Program-made: the position numbers and the translations under genes | Assembly (NCBI RefSeq): GCF_902635505.1 | Contig: NC_045429.1 | Location: 130,843,804 to 130,907,803 of the forward strand | Origin: Sarcophilus harrisii | Taxonomy: Eukaryota; Chordata; Mammalia; Dasyuromorphia; Dasyuridae | Direction of reading: 5' to 3' | DNA: 64,000 bases | The notes under the pieces: generated by a model | Databases searched by the model: none | Seen by the model: only the letters and a program-made list of their open reading frames with translations | What the model was told of the DNA's origin: nothing | Shown: positions 12,431-22,649 of the stretch, in pieces | How the letters are laid out: every line of letters begins with the position of its first letter | Position numbering within the stretch: position 1 is the first letter of the stretch

Positions 12431-12545
12431 CCAACTAGGTTATATATTCTTTGAAAGCATAGATTATATCTTCCACTTCTTTCCTACCCCTCATAGCACT
12501 GAGAAAGACTAACTCAGTAAAAGCTTAATAATGAATGTCTGGAAA
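12431..12545 (+). mobile_element. L2 3' tail fragment
   Basis: CTTTGAAAGCATAGATTAT, CTCATAGCACTGAG and AAAAGCTTAATAATGAATG give the L2 tail order. Confidence 0.5.
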
Positions 12546-12859
12546 ACATTCCATCTGTATCTCCTCATCAGATCTCTACTTTTCCTTATTGGATTCACCA
12601 AATACTATTTCTTATCGAAAATTTAATGTCATCCTCCTGTTTGTTAGTGTTTTTTGTCCTTCCACACCCATACTATTTTGTATTTACTTTGTACATATTT
12701 TCTATTTACTTATCTTACTCTTCACCTCTACAAGGAGAATAAAAGCTTCTTGAGGGTAAAGATTTTCATTTACATATAAATATATGCTTGTAAGATCAAG
12801 GCTTAAAAATAATAGCCCTGTTCTGTGACCCTCTGATCATAAACATCAGCTGGGGCATA

Positions 12860-13810
12860 AAATAGAGAGATGAATGCTCACCAAAGATGCTTACTGCTGT
12901 CAGTCCAAGTTGAAGAAGGATTCTTTATAGATGGTAGCATTCTTCCAATGCTCTTGTTTGTGAATAGCATTGTACTGATTGCATTACTTCCGAGAGAGCC
13001 TTCTAAAAAGAGCTGTAATCACTCAAAAAAGTTTGACTTTGCCATCCAAACAGGAAAGACCAAAAGGATGAAGAATATTTATTGCACAGATTAAAACATC
13101 CTTTTAGAAGAATAGCATATATATGTATGTGTGTATGTGTATATGCATATATATGCTATCCTTTCAAAAGCTTGTGTATGTATATGTATGTGCATGTATA
13201 TGTGAATGCATATACACATTTGTATTATTCTTCCAAAAGCCTATTTTAATTATGTATATATGAATAGACCCCTCAGACAGAAAACTAGTTCAACACTGAT
13301 TTCGAATAGGAAAGAGAGAACAGGCTGGATTATCTTATAGAAACTGTAGAGCTCCCTTAACAACCCCAAATTTTCTGTGGAAGCAAAGGTCCATATTTTT
13401 CTTATCAATATTCTACTGGTGTTTCTGAATGTCAGTAAGATATGAAATCAACAGTGTCTAAGGAATTAAAAATTAATATCCCACAAAAGGCAATAGATAG
13501 GCACATTGTAGAATTAAAAAGACTGTAATATATAATCAGAGAGGAACTCCAAAGAGAAGTAGAAAATAACATTAAGGAACTGTTTGATAGGAAGAAAAGA
13601 TAGGGAGGAACAGGGAAGACAAGAGTTTGGGACATCAGGTGACCAGTTAGAATACTCCACTGGTATTCTTGTGATATTAGGAGAAATGAAAGAAAGCCTC
13701 TAGTTGGTTGGATGTACTTATTGTGGTAAATATATGAGAGGACACGGACAAGTACACAGGATGAACAGCCATGTATTGGTTGCAAACAGTATTATCAGAA
13801 GGAACTTCCA
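12860..13810 (+). mobile_element. RTE-type LINE reverse transcriptase relic
   Basis: The frame at 12870-13094 reads DGSILPMLLFVNSIVLIA and later QTGKTKRMKN. These match the RTE/BovB blocks around the YADD box (LLFADDIVLVA and TSKTKVMK), with the catalytic pair lost (VNS). Further on, WYSCDIRRNERKPLVGWMY near 13650-13720 resembles the RTE C-terminus. A TATG tract (13112-13215) interrupts it. It is an old, dead copy. Confidence 0.6.
13112..13215 (+). repeat. TATG/TATA simple repeat
   Basis: Alternating TATATG and GTATGT units, imperfect. Confidence 0.85.
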
Positions 13811-14084
13811 AGTTGATGATTATAGATCCTTTTGAGTTTTTGAGTGTCCTTAGCAAGTAACATAGTAACTAGCACGTATGGAAATTTAAAGATCCTTCTT
13901 GAATGAATAAATAAATGAATACTTGCTCCATGGAAAGTTGGAGCAACAATATTCCAATCAATAGCCCATTTCCCAATAATACTTTAATCTCAAAGACTAT
14001 AGTCAGCTAGAGGAACTTCTGCTCTAGAGATGGCATTTGATGCTCAATGTGCAAGTCAGCAGACATTTGATCTTTTATATGAAG

Positions 14085-14280
14085 CAGCTTGGTGACTCAG
14101 CTGGACTTGAAGATAAGAAGACCTGAGCCTGATTCTGATTGACATGGTTAGTACTTGTGTGATTTTGGGCAGCAATACAGTTTCTTATCTATAAAATGGA
14201 GATAATAATAGCACTTACGTCACAAGTTTGTTGTGAGAATCAAATGTTTACAAAGTGCTTTGTAAACCTTAAAAAAAAAT
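14085..14280 (+). mobile_element. MIR/CORE-SINE
   Basis: TTATCTATAAAATGGAGATA, ATAATAGCACTTACGTCACA and TTGTTGTGAGAATCAAATG are the MIR 3' half. Confidence 0.75.
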
Positions 14281-14299
14281 TACATGAATCATAGGTATA

Positions 14300-14490
14300 A
14301 TTATTATATTCTAGTATCACAGACTTAGAACTGAAAGATTTTAGAAGTGTCCCAGCCTCTTTCATTCTTCATGTGAAGAAACAAAAGCTTGGAGAAGTTG
14401 TTATTTGCCCAGGATCACGTAGGTTTTAAGCAGCAGAACCGAGATTCATCTTCAGACTCTCCAATCCCAAATTAAGGATACTTTCCATAG
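14300..14490 (-). mobile_element. MIR-like SINE, minus
   Basis: TCATGTGAAGAAACAAAAGC, TTGCCCAGGATCACGTAGG and GCAGAACCGAGATTCATC follow the reversed MIR order. Confidence 0.6.
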
Positions 14491-14499
14491 ACCCATTCT

Positions 14500-15680
14500 A
14501 CCTCTCCATTTGGGACTAAAGTGGAGTATCATCTCCCACATGACAAAGTCAAGGCCATTTTAATTTGGTGGTAGTCACCAAAAAGCTTCTGGGTGGCTGA
14601 ACAGGTCCCTTTCATCAACCTAACCATTTCAAAAAGCTGGTCCCTCCAGGGAAAATAAAAAAAAGAATCCTATCCAGCCAGAACTTGGTTCAAGTCCCTG
14701 TCATTCCAAGGAAAGCGCTAATATTTATGTAGCTCTCTTGAGTGTTTTGAGGGTGAACAGAGCATGTTCCCATCAAGGCCTTACTTCCTGCAGATATCCC
14801 CTGGGTACCAGTCCTACTTTGATGATGCCCTGAAATGGCATGTTTCCATTCTGAGTTTTCATTCCTCTCACTATGTTTATGTTGGCCCCTTAAGGGTACT
14901 CCCTGGGTTATAGACAAGGCAGCAATATGTTTTCCCAATTACTTTGTATATGAAAAAAAAACTTTTACAAAACTGATAGAACTTTTCCTCCATTGGAATA
15001 ATGGAGCAGGTTACTCTGAGGCAGAAATGGGCTGTAAGAATCGAGCCATAACTAGAATTTTGGGATCAGGGATAACTGAGAAAAACTTAGGAAAATGAAA
15101 CTGTGAGAAAGTAACAAGAAGAAAGTTCTCAAATCGGTGTTTTAAGATGAATTCAATTGTGAGGAAAAGCTAAAAATGTTGGAAATCAGTCTTGTAGGAA
15201 CACAGTACAATTTTAGTTGAAAGCAGGAAGATAAAGCTCTTGAATTATTCCTAATAGATGTAAACTAAGCTAATTGTTTATGTGATTATTCTAGTAGGGT
15301 ACTAACATTAATCTTTAAATTTTGCCTCTCAAGGGCAAAGCTCTCCTTGCAGTGCCCTGGATAAAGCTCTGCTATGAGGTAACCATTGTATTAGTTGGGT
15401 AGGGTCAAGGAAAAATAAGGTATATTAGGCTGATATTAGCATTTTAAAACATTATAGCATGGATTCTATTATAATTTCAATTATATTTCTTGTTTTCTCT
15501 CTCCAAAAGTTTATATACAGTTCAAGTTTAATATAATGTTAATATTTTATGAAGCCACTTATATTTTCCCAAACTGGGGGTTCTATTATTTTTATTAAAC
15601 ATCCTCAGCCTTTTTTAGTAAACCTTTTTTAGCATTTGAAATATTAGACTAATACTTTTTGAGCTAAAAAAGAGTCTAGA
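14500..15680. other. Gene-free stretch, nothing recognised
   Basis: Mixed AT-rich sequence. The opposed short frames at 14690-14938 (minus) and 14835-15098 (plus) overlap and have no family resemblance, so I do not call them. Confidence 0.45.
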
Positions 15681-15822
15681 GAGTCAGCTAGGTGGCACAG
15701 TGGATAGAGTACCAGCCTTGAAGTCAGGAGGACCTGAGTTCAAATCTTGTCTTAGACACTTAACACTTCCTAGCTGTGTGACCCTGGGCAAGTCACTTAA
15801 CCCCAATTGCCTCAGGGGGAAA
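15681..15822 (+). mobile_element. WSINE1-like SINE, well preserved
   Basis: GTCAGCTAGGTGGCACAGTG, AGTCAGGAGGACCTGAGTTC, AGCTGTGTGACCCTGGGCAA and AACCCCAATTGCCTCAGG are close to consensus. TCTAGA flanks both sides as a possible target remnant. Confidence 0.9.
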
Positions 15823-15952
15823 AAAGATTCTAGATATCATCTAGGGTAGTATCCCCATTTTATTACTTAGGTTGAATGATTTACCCAATGTCAAAAAACA
15901 AATCTATTAGTCCATCAAGAGAATGATAAAAGTGGAAATCTTTATTTTCCCC

Positions 15953-16340
15953 TCAATAACATTTTATTTTTCTAATTACATGCAAAGATAGTTTTCTTTT
16001 TTTAAGCTTTTTATTTTCAAAACATATGCACAGATAGTTTTCAACATTCACCCTTGCAAAACCTTGTGTTCTAAACACTTTTTTCCTTCCATTCCCCCCA
16101 TGCTCACCCCTAGATGACAAGTAATCCAATATATGTTAAACACATACAATTCTTCTACATATATTTCCACAATTATAAAGATAGTTTTCAGCATTCAATT
16201 TTATAAGACCTTGTTTCAATTTTCAGAAATTTTCAGAAATAGTTTTCAACATTCATTTTCGTACAATTTTGAGTTCTAATTTTTTTTACTTCTACCCTCC
16301 TTTACCTTCTTTCTTCCTAAGACAGGAAGCAACCCGATAT
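15953..16340 (-). mobile_element. L1 LINE 3' end, minus, split by a second L1
   Basis: ATTACATGCAAAGATAGTTT at 15976 is the reversed 3' tail. After the insert at 15997-16176 the copy resumes at CAGCATTCAATTTTATAAG and fades near 16340. Confidence 0.75.
15997..16176 (-). mobile_element. Short L1 insertion (180 bp) inside an older L1, minus
   Basis: The reversed L1 tail (TTTTATTTTCAAAACATATG, TTCAACATTCACCCTTGCAA) is flanked by perfect 13-bp direct repeats AAAGATAGTTTTC at 15984-15996 and 16177-16189. Confidence 0.85.
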
Positions 16341-16639
16341 CAATTTTATATATATACAATCACAAAACTGAAAATTTTAATGGACATGCAAATTTAGAAT
16401 ATAAAGTCCACACACTCTAAAGTAATGTCAAGGGAATAGAGCCTATTGGTTCTATAAGGTAGAGTTAAAGTGAATAATAAAGCAAGCTGCTAAAACACCA
16501 GCGAGAATTCTGATAAATAAATTTTCACTTAGCAACACAAAAAACCATTAGCTGAGCCAGAATTAGAACACCAATCTCCTAGCTTCAAGCTTATTGCTAC
16601 TACCTAGCATACCAGCATAGAAAAATCACAATTGATTGG

Positions 16640-16800
16640 TAAGGAAATATGGCATAGCAGTCAAGTGATTTGAGTTCTAGTTGTGCTTTTTTCCTAACTA
16701 GCCTTGAAATCTTGGGCAATTTTTTTTAGAATTTTTGAGCCTTAGTTTGCTTAGTTATGAAGTAAGACAGTTGGTCCTAACACTATGGTTCCTAACACTC
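16640..16800 (+). mobile_element. MIR-like SINE, decayed
   Basis: ATGGCATAGCAGTCAAGTGA, TTGAAATCTTGGGCAA and GAGCCTTAGTTTGCTTAGTT. Confidence 0.55.
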
Positions 16801-17006
16801 TGTTCAACTGTAAAATTTTATGAATGTGCTTTTTAATAGAATGTCTTGCTAATCAAGACCACAAATCCTTGACTCAGTCACTGTTCTGTGTCTGGTAGTG
16901 TTTTATTCTGAATGAATATCATGTGTCTAGAAGAAAATAAATAGCCATATAAATGGTAGCAGGATCTAAAAAATAATAACAAATGTCATAGTCTACTATA
17001 GGTATT

Positions 17007-17258
17007 GGGGCAGCTAGGTGGCACAGTGAATAAAGTGAGTCTGAAAGACTCATTGTCCTGAGTTCAAATCCATCCCCAGACACTTATTAACTATATGATG
17101 CTGGACAAGTACCTTAACCCTATTTGTTTTAATTTCCTCATCTGTAAAATAAGCTGGAGATGGAAATAGAATAACACTCCAATTTTTCTGCAAGGAAAAT
17201 CCCAAAGGGGGTCACAAAGAGTCAGCCTTTACTGAAGACAACTGAACAGCAACAACTA
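17007..17258 (+). mobile_element. Marsupial SINE (long form)
   Basis: It starts GGGGCAGCTAGGTGGCACAG and contains TTTCCTCATCTGTAAAATAA, AAAGGGGGTCACAAAGAGTC and an end at GACAACTGAACAGCAACA. Confidence 0.85.
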
Positions 17259-17289
17259 TAGACATAATAAACTAATAAATAATATCTTG

Positions 17290-17515
17290 TGTTTGATCAG
17301 TGATTTACAGTTTTCAAAACACAATGTACATTATCTCATTTGACTTTTCTCCAAGTCCTTATGATATAGGAAAGAAAGATATTATCCACATTTTAAAAGT
17401 GAGGAAACTAAAGATTATAATTCAAAGAATCACCCAAAGTTACATAGTGAGTGAGCCAAGAATAAAACCCATTTCTTCTGATTTCAAATCCATTACTCAT
17501 TCCACAAAATCTAGG
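17290..17515 (-). mobile_element. MIR SINE, minus
   Basis: ACATTATCTCATTTGACTTT, AAAAGTGAGGAAACTAAAG, CACCCAAAGTTACATAGTGA and ATAAAACCCATTTCTTCTGA. Confidence 0.65.
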
Positions 17516-17575
17516 GACAGTTCCTGTCCTCAAAGAATTTACAATCTAGTTATGGATTCATTTGTTTCTTCCTTG

Positions 17576-18000
17576 CTTACACTTTCCTTCATTCCTTTCT
17601 TTTTCTTTTTTATTCCTTCCTTCCTTGTTTTTCCTTTGTTCCTTTCTTTTTCCTTTCTTTGTTTCTTCATTCTTTTCTCTTTGATTCTTTTGTTTCCTTT
17701 ATTCTTTTTTCCTTTTTTCTTTTTTGTTTCTTCCTTCCTTCTTTTTTTGATATCTTTCTTTTTTCTTTCCTTCCCTCATTTCTTCTTCCTACCTTCTTTC
17801 TTTTTTCTTTCTTTCCTTCCCTTTTTCTTTCTTTTTCTATATACATGTATATGTATTCTTTTTCTTTCTTTTTCTATATGTATATTTGCATGTATATACA
17901 TGCATGTATATTTCTTTTTCTATATGTATATTTGTATGTATATACATGCATGTATATTTGCAAACATGCTACATATATATTTTACATATGCAGTCAATAT
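17576..18000 (+). repeat. TTCC/TTTC-rich tract followed by TATG repeat
   Basis: 17576-17835 is pyrimidine-rich with TTCC and TTTC units. 17840-17990 is TATG/CATG repeat in which the unit TTTCTTTTTCTATATGTATA recurs. Frames of 119 and 245 codons over it are Phe/Ser/Leu-rich artefacts. Confidence 0.9.
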
Positions 18001-18034
18001 TGCTGCATATGTGTGTAAATATAAATATATAGCA

Positions 18035-18150
18035 TAATATAGAATAAGGAAGCATAGTGAGTAGAATGCCAGAGTTGAGTTGGGAAAACCTGGATTCAAA
18101 ATATGCCTCACATATATACTAATTTTGATCCTGGGCAAATTTGCGACTCA
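18035..18150 (+). mobile_element. Decayed SINE fragment
   Basis: AGGAAGCATAGTGAGTAGAA, ACCTGGATTCAAAATATGCC and GATCCTGGGCAAATTTG. Confidence 0.5.
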
Positions 18151-18309
18151 AAGACCATAAATTACACATTTGCAATGGTAGAAAGACTTCTTTCACACTT
18201 TTGGCAAGCTTGAAAAAAAACTGATGAAATCAGTTTTGGATAAATATATTTGCATGTTTATATGTGAGTGTGTAAATGTGTGTGTATAGTCTGTAGGTAT
18301 GCATATATG

Positions 18310-18910
18310 ACAGGTGTGCGCTCACACATATATGTCTGGCCTAATTCTGGACTCTGTACAGAGCAGGGCTGGCCGTCACTATTTATTAGCTAGTTGTAAC
18401 CAGGATGCCAGGCATTTCGAGATCAAGGCTGCCAATAGCAACTGGACTGAGGTTTGGGATTCTGGTTTGGTTTACAATGGCGCAAGTGGATGGGGGTGGT
18501 GAGCCCTGTGATGACGTTTGTGACATTGCTGAGCTGTGTCTTGGAACTAAAGACTGTTTCCACAAAGGGAAAAAGGAAGAGACACCTGCTGCTGCCCCTG
18601 GCATTCCTGGCAGAAGCAGGGCTCCTCAGCCAGACAAGCATGTAGAGAAGTCTCAAGGAGAGTCATGGATTTCGTCACTGGCACACTGACATAAATTGGA
18701 GTGGGGATTGAATGTCCCTGGCTGCCTGTTGGCTTGGGTGGTCTCCTCTCACTGGAAGCATCTGAAACTGGTTTCAAGAGCCAAGCAACTGTGTCTGAGT
18801 CTGAGAAAGGCCTCTGGGGTCTGCCAGATGATCTTAAGCCGCCCACAAAGGATTGAGCCCTTTACAAAGAGGGAGAAAGAGCTGTATTCACTCTCAGTGG
18901 CATAAACATT
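18310..18910. other. GC-richer, repeat-free island with overlapping open frames
   Basis: This segment is clearly less AT-rich than its surroundings and holds about seven CpGs (near 18319, 18373, 18418, 18481, 18516, 18674 and 18840). Frames of 60-100 codons are open on both strands, as expected from low stop density. No protein family, splice-bounded exon or repeat is recognised. TGATGACG near 18510 contains a CRE half-site core. It could be an enhancer or a non-coding exon. Confidence 0.4.
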
Positions 18911-19639
18911 CTGGAAAAAGCATTTTGGAGGTTAGTTTGGTTCACCCTCTGCTTTTTGTTGCACTTGCTTTTAGATGGAATGAATGAGAAGCAGGGGATG
19001 GATAGCCTGGTAAGTGAGTGTCAGAATTAAAAAACAAAAACAATATTTGTCAATTGTTTTATTTCCTGGGCCTTCCTTTGAGTATTCTGCTTAAGTGCAC
19101 AAACAAAAAAAAATGCCCAAATGAAATTGGATGTTTTTGAGAAGGGCACTTCAGCTTTGCATATATTAAACCTAGTTATCGAATGAAATAAAACTAGCAA
19201 AGGGTATTACTTACTGTTTGGCTATGAACAAGTCACCCAATCTCTGTCCCTGGAGCCCAAGAGACCAAGCAAACATTGCTAAAGAGCCTGGACCAGGGAT
19301 TTGTTTTCTAAATAAGACTTCTGAGTCAAAAGGTAGTCCTGAGCCTTCTTGAGTATCAAGAGGGAGGTTAGGCTGGGGCAAAAAAACCTGTGATTCCTTA
19401 CAGACCCTCTCAAGGAGGGTCCTTGAAACTTCACAGCAACCTAGTTTCCAAGGAGACCAGCAAAAGGCAAAATGTGGAAAATTGCAACTGGATGGGTATC
19501 TCCAAATCTTAAATTCTTGCCAAATGACTATTTAAAAGAAGCTCCAATCCATCCAAGTTTGGAGACAAAACCTTCACTAACTATGATTTAGTGGTATTAT
19601 GGAGGCAGAGTTGAACAATGAGCAAGATTTTGTAGTGAC
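18911..19639. other. Gene-free stretch, nothing recognised
   Basis: It continues from the GC-richer island into ordinary AT-rich DNA. No repeat or conserved frame seen. Confidence 0.45.
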
Positions 19640-19830
19640 TCAGGAATGACAAAGAACAGCTGCTTCATCCTCCATGAAAGAACATCCTGGTTCTATTTCT
19701 GACTCTGTACTAAGAAGGTATGTGATCCTATTGCTTCACCTCCCTGGACCTCAGTTTCCTCTTCTGAAAAATGAAGAAGTTATATTAAATAATCTCTAAG
19801 GTTCTTTCCAACTCAAAACTCAGGAATCTT
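19640..19830 (+). mobile_element. MIR SINE
   Basis: TCCCTGGACCTCAGTTTCCT, CTTCTGAAAAATGAAGAAG and CTCTAAGGTTCTTTCCAACT. Confidence 0.7.
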
Positions 19831-19873
19831 GTCTTCTCAGATTGTTTTCCTTCTGGATGGGAGCCTCTCAAGC

Positions 19874-19924
19874 ACACACATACATACACACACACACAGA
19901 CACACACTCTTTCACTAGCAAGCT

Positions 19925-19962
<38 letters not shown>
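19874..19962. repeat. CA repeat followed by a 34-base poly-A
   Basis: ACACACA units at 19874-19908, then uninterrupted A from 19929 to 19962. No retrotransposon body of known type precedes the A tract on the + strand. Confidence 0.9.
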
Positions 19963-19966
<4 letters not shown>

Positions 19967-20234
19967 CCTTATTCACAATGGTTACAACACCAAGCTGGCC
20001 TGAAAGCTACAAACAAACCCTTCTCTTCTCTTTGTTTTTCAAAAGCATTCAGTCCAATGATCTGCCCTGGCAAAAACAAAGTGGAAGAAAAATGCTTGTT
20101 TTTCATACTGTGATAAGCAGTTGAATGGACAACGCACAGCATCAGTCCATTAGTAAATATACTTTGGGCAAACATTTCAAATGAACAATGAGATAATCCC
20201 AAAACTGGACAGGAAGATTGCTTCTATGAAATTA

Positions 20235-20420
20235 TATAGTGCTTCTAATGATACCAGACTAAGTGATGATAAATGAATGTAATGGAGAAGTATTGTGCTG
20301 TAAGAAATGATGAAAGAGATGATTTCAGAAAAATCAAGAAAAACTTGTATAAACTGATGCAAAGTGAAGTGGAAAAAAATAGGAAAGCAGTTTATACATT
20401 GACTCCAAACTTCTACTTCA
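20235..20420 (+). mobile_element. L1 ORF2 C-terminal fragment
   Basis: The frame from 20273 reads YCAVRNDERDDFRK, then LYKLMQSEVEK, matching the L1 ORF2 end (YYAAIKNDE... in human). Confidence 0.7.
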
Positions 20421-20839
20421 AACAAAAGCTTTTCTTTGTAATACCAGTATTCTTCAGGTAAGGTAATCATGGAATACCAAAATCTTTTTAAAATTTAAAT
20501 AATTCAAAGAGCAACGGAGATCTTCCTGGAAAGTTCTATTATTAGCAAATGATGTGAATAGAACATGTGGTAATACCAAATAGGATAATCTATAATTATC
20601 CTAAATATTCCACTGAGTGTCTATTCAATGATAAGAGAACCTTCTCCCCTCATATATTGATTGGCTGTCCTATGGGGGATTATGGAATGAAATAGATAAA
20701 AGTTGAACAAGATAAAAAGTCAGAGTTCTATTCAGAGATCTGAATTCCTAAAAAGATATTCTCATTGATGAGATCACATTTCTATCAGTATCATGGTAAA
20801 TATGATCATAGATGTAGAGCCAATGACCTTCTAATTTAC

Positions 20840-21060
20840 TGGATAGAATGATAAACTGGAAGAAGAAATATCTGAATTTAATTTGAACCTCAGACCTTTA
20901 CTAGCTTTTAAGCTCTGTTTGCCTCAATTTCCTCATCTATAAAATGGGAATAATAACACCTACCTCCCAGGGTTTTGTGATGATCATTTCTAAAGCTTTC
21001 TAAAGCCCTTAGCATGGTCCCTGACACATAGTAGGTGCTGTGTAAATGTTACTATTATCT
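20840..21060 (+). mobile_element. MIR SINE, well preserved
   Basis: GCCTCAATTTCCTCATCTAT, AAAATGGGAATAATAACACC, TACCTCCCAGGGTTTTGTGA and GACACATAGTAGGTGCTGTG. Confidence 0.85.
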
Positions 21061-21064
21061 CACC

Positions 21065-21240
21065 CGACGCTTTATTCTGCAGATGAGGAAATGAAGAATT
21101 TGGTTGAGTAAATGATTTAACCAAAGTCATGATGTTGAGCAAATCATTTAACTCTTTTGTGACTCAGTTCCCTCATATGCAAAAAGAGAGAATTGGACTA
21201 GATGATCTCTATAATTCTGCCTAGCTTTAAAATGGGAAGA
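21065..21240. mobile_element. MIR-related fragments
   Basis: CAGATGAGGAAATGAAGAAT (reverse type) is followed by GACTCAGTTCCCTCATATGC and TTGGACTAGATGATCTCTAT (forward type): two overlapping fragments. Confidence 0.5.
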
Positions 21241-21984
21241 TCCTACATTTCAATCTATTTTTTTTCCCAAACAGATTACAAATTCTAGGAAATGTTGACC
21301 TTTTGGTGAAATCTCCCTTGAGTTACTTCCCCACAAAATGAACGTTCTTGTTGATTCCTGACTGAAAACTTGCAGATGACAAACTAGCCATTTATTTGTT
21401 TATTAGGAAACCAAAGTGAAACCTCATCACCCCTTGAAGTGCACACACATCTTCAAAAATATTTACAATGGCAAGAAGTGAGCATCCACATTCTTTTACA
21501 GGACAAGCTATGCCCTGATAGCAGTTCAAGAACTTTGGAAGTTTGCATGAATTTTTGGAGGGACTTTTAAGGTGTTTGGGGATTAGGGAGCAAGATGTAA
21601 GGGGCCTGAAAAGAAACATAGAGTCCACAGAATATTCTTGCACCCTGGAATCTGGGGTCAGAACATCCAGTATATCTGGGCTTTGATTGATGGTCAAAGG
21701 GAGGTAACAGACAGTTTTCTAAAAGAAAAACAAATGTTTCCCCTCACATCATTCTCCCCATCACTTTTTCCTTTTCATAGTAAAAAAATGCATAAACAAC
21801 CAGAAGATCCGTCTTTAACAGAACAATGGGCACGATTGGGAGTGGAGGAAGGGGCAAATACAAATACTCAAATACAAACTACATTCCTCTATCTATGCAG
21901 GAGATTCTTACCTTCCCTCCCTTCTTTTGTTTTGTGACATTTGCCCTAACCTAACAGGTTTAGAAATGGGATACTAAAACCTTC

Positions 21985-22220
21985 TAGGAAACCAGGTAGT
22001 GCAATGCATGGAGTCAGGAAAATTCATCTTCCTCAGTTCAAATCTGGCTTCAGATTCCTTCTAGCCGTGTGACCCTGGGCAAATTACTGAACCCTGTTTG
22101 CTTCAGTTTTCTTATTTGTAAAATGAGCTGGAGGAAGAAATAATAAAACACTCCAGTATCTTTGTCAAGAAAACTCCAAATGGGGTCATAAAGAGTCACA
22201 TAAAACCGAACAACAAACAG
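21985..22220 (+). mobile_element. Marsupial SINE (long form)
   Basis: CCAGGTAGTGCAATGCATGG, CGTGTGACCCTGGGCAAATT, GTAAAATGAGCTGGAGGAAG and AAATGGGGTCATAAAGAGTC. Confidence 0.8.
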
Positions 22221-22254
22221 CAATTCTGCATATAACTCCAGGGAGTGACATGGA

Positions 22255-22380
22255 ATTTCAGTCGGTTCAATTTAACAAGCAATTATTAAACACCTACTAT
22301 GTGCAAACATATACTGTGGTGCTCTGACCTTGAGGCCAAAAAGAAAAAAAAATAATGCCTGTCCTCAAGAAACCTTGTAC
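22255..22380 (-). mobile_element. L2 3' end, minus
   Basis: ATTATTAAACACCTACTATG then GCCTGTCCTCAAGAAACCTT, the reversed L2 tail. Confidence 0.65.
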
Positions 22381-22649
22381 TTCATTCTTAAGTGTATGTG
22401 CCAAGCAGATAGAATCACTTTCCCAAGTGTGGGTATGAACATGCTTATCAAAAAAAAGTCTTATTTTTGAAAACTCCCTCCCTCAATTCACTCTGTCTCT
22501 TATAATTGTCCCCACCATATCTCTTTCCCTCTTCCCTTCCTATCTTTCTATACACAACTGAATATACATATATATTCTTCCCTTTTTGAACCAATTCTAA
22601 TGAGAGTGAAGTTCAAGCATTGTCCACCCACTCCACCCCCATTTCCTGA

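Noticed and set aside
13432-13785. 117-codon minus frame
   Set aside because: It lies opposite RTE-like text on the plus strand and has no recognisable domain.
17300-18037. 245-codon open frame, the longest in the window
   Set aside because: Most of it lies over TTCC/TTTC and TATG simple repeats, giving Phe/Ser/Leu runs; its start overlaps a reversed MIR.
18386-18846. Several overlapping frames on both strands as a possible gene
   Set aside because: All are under 100 codons, overlap one another and match no family; GC-rich DNA naturally has fewer stops. Kept only as an unexplained island.
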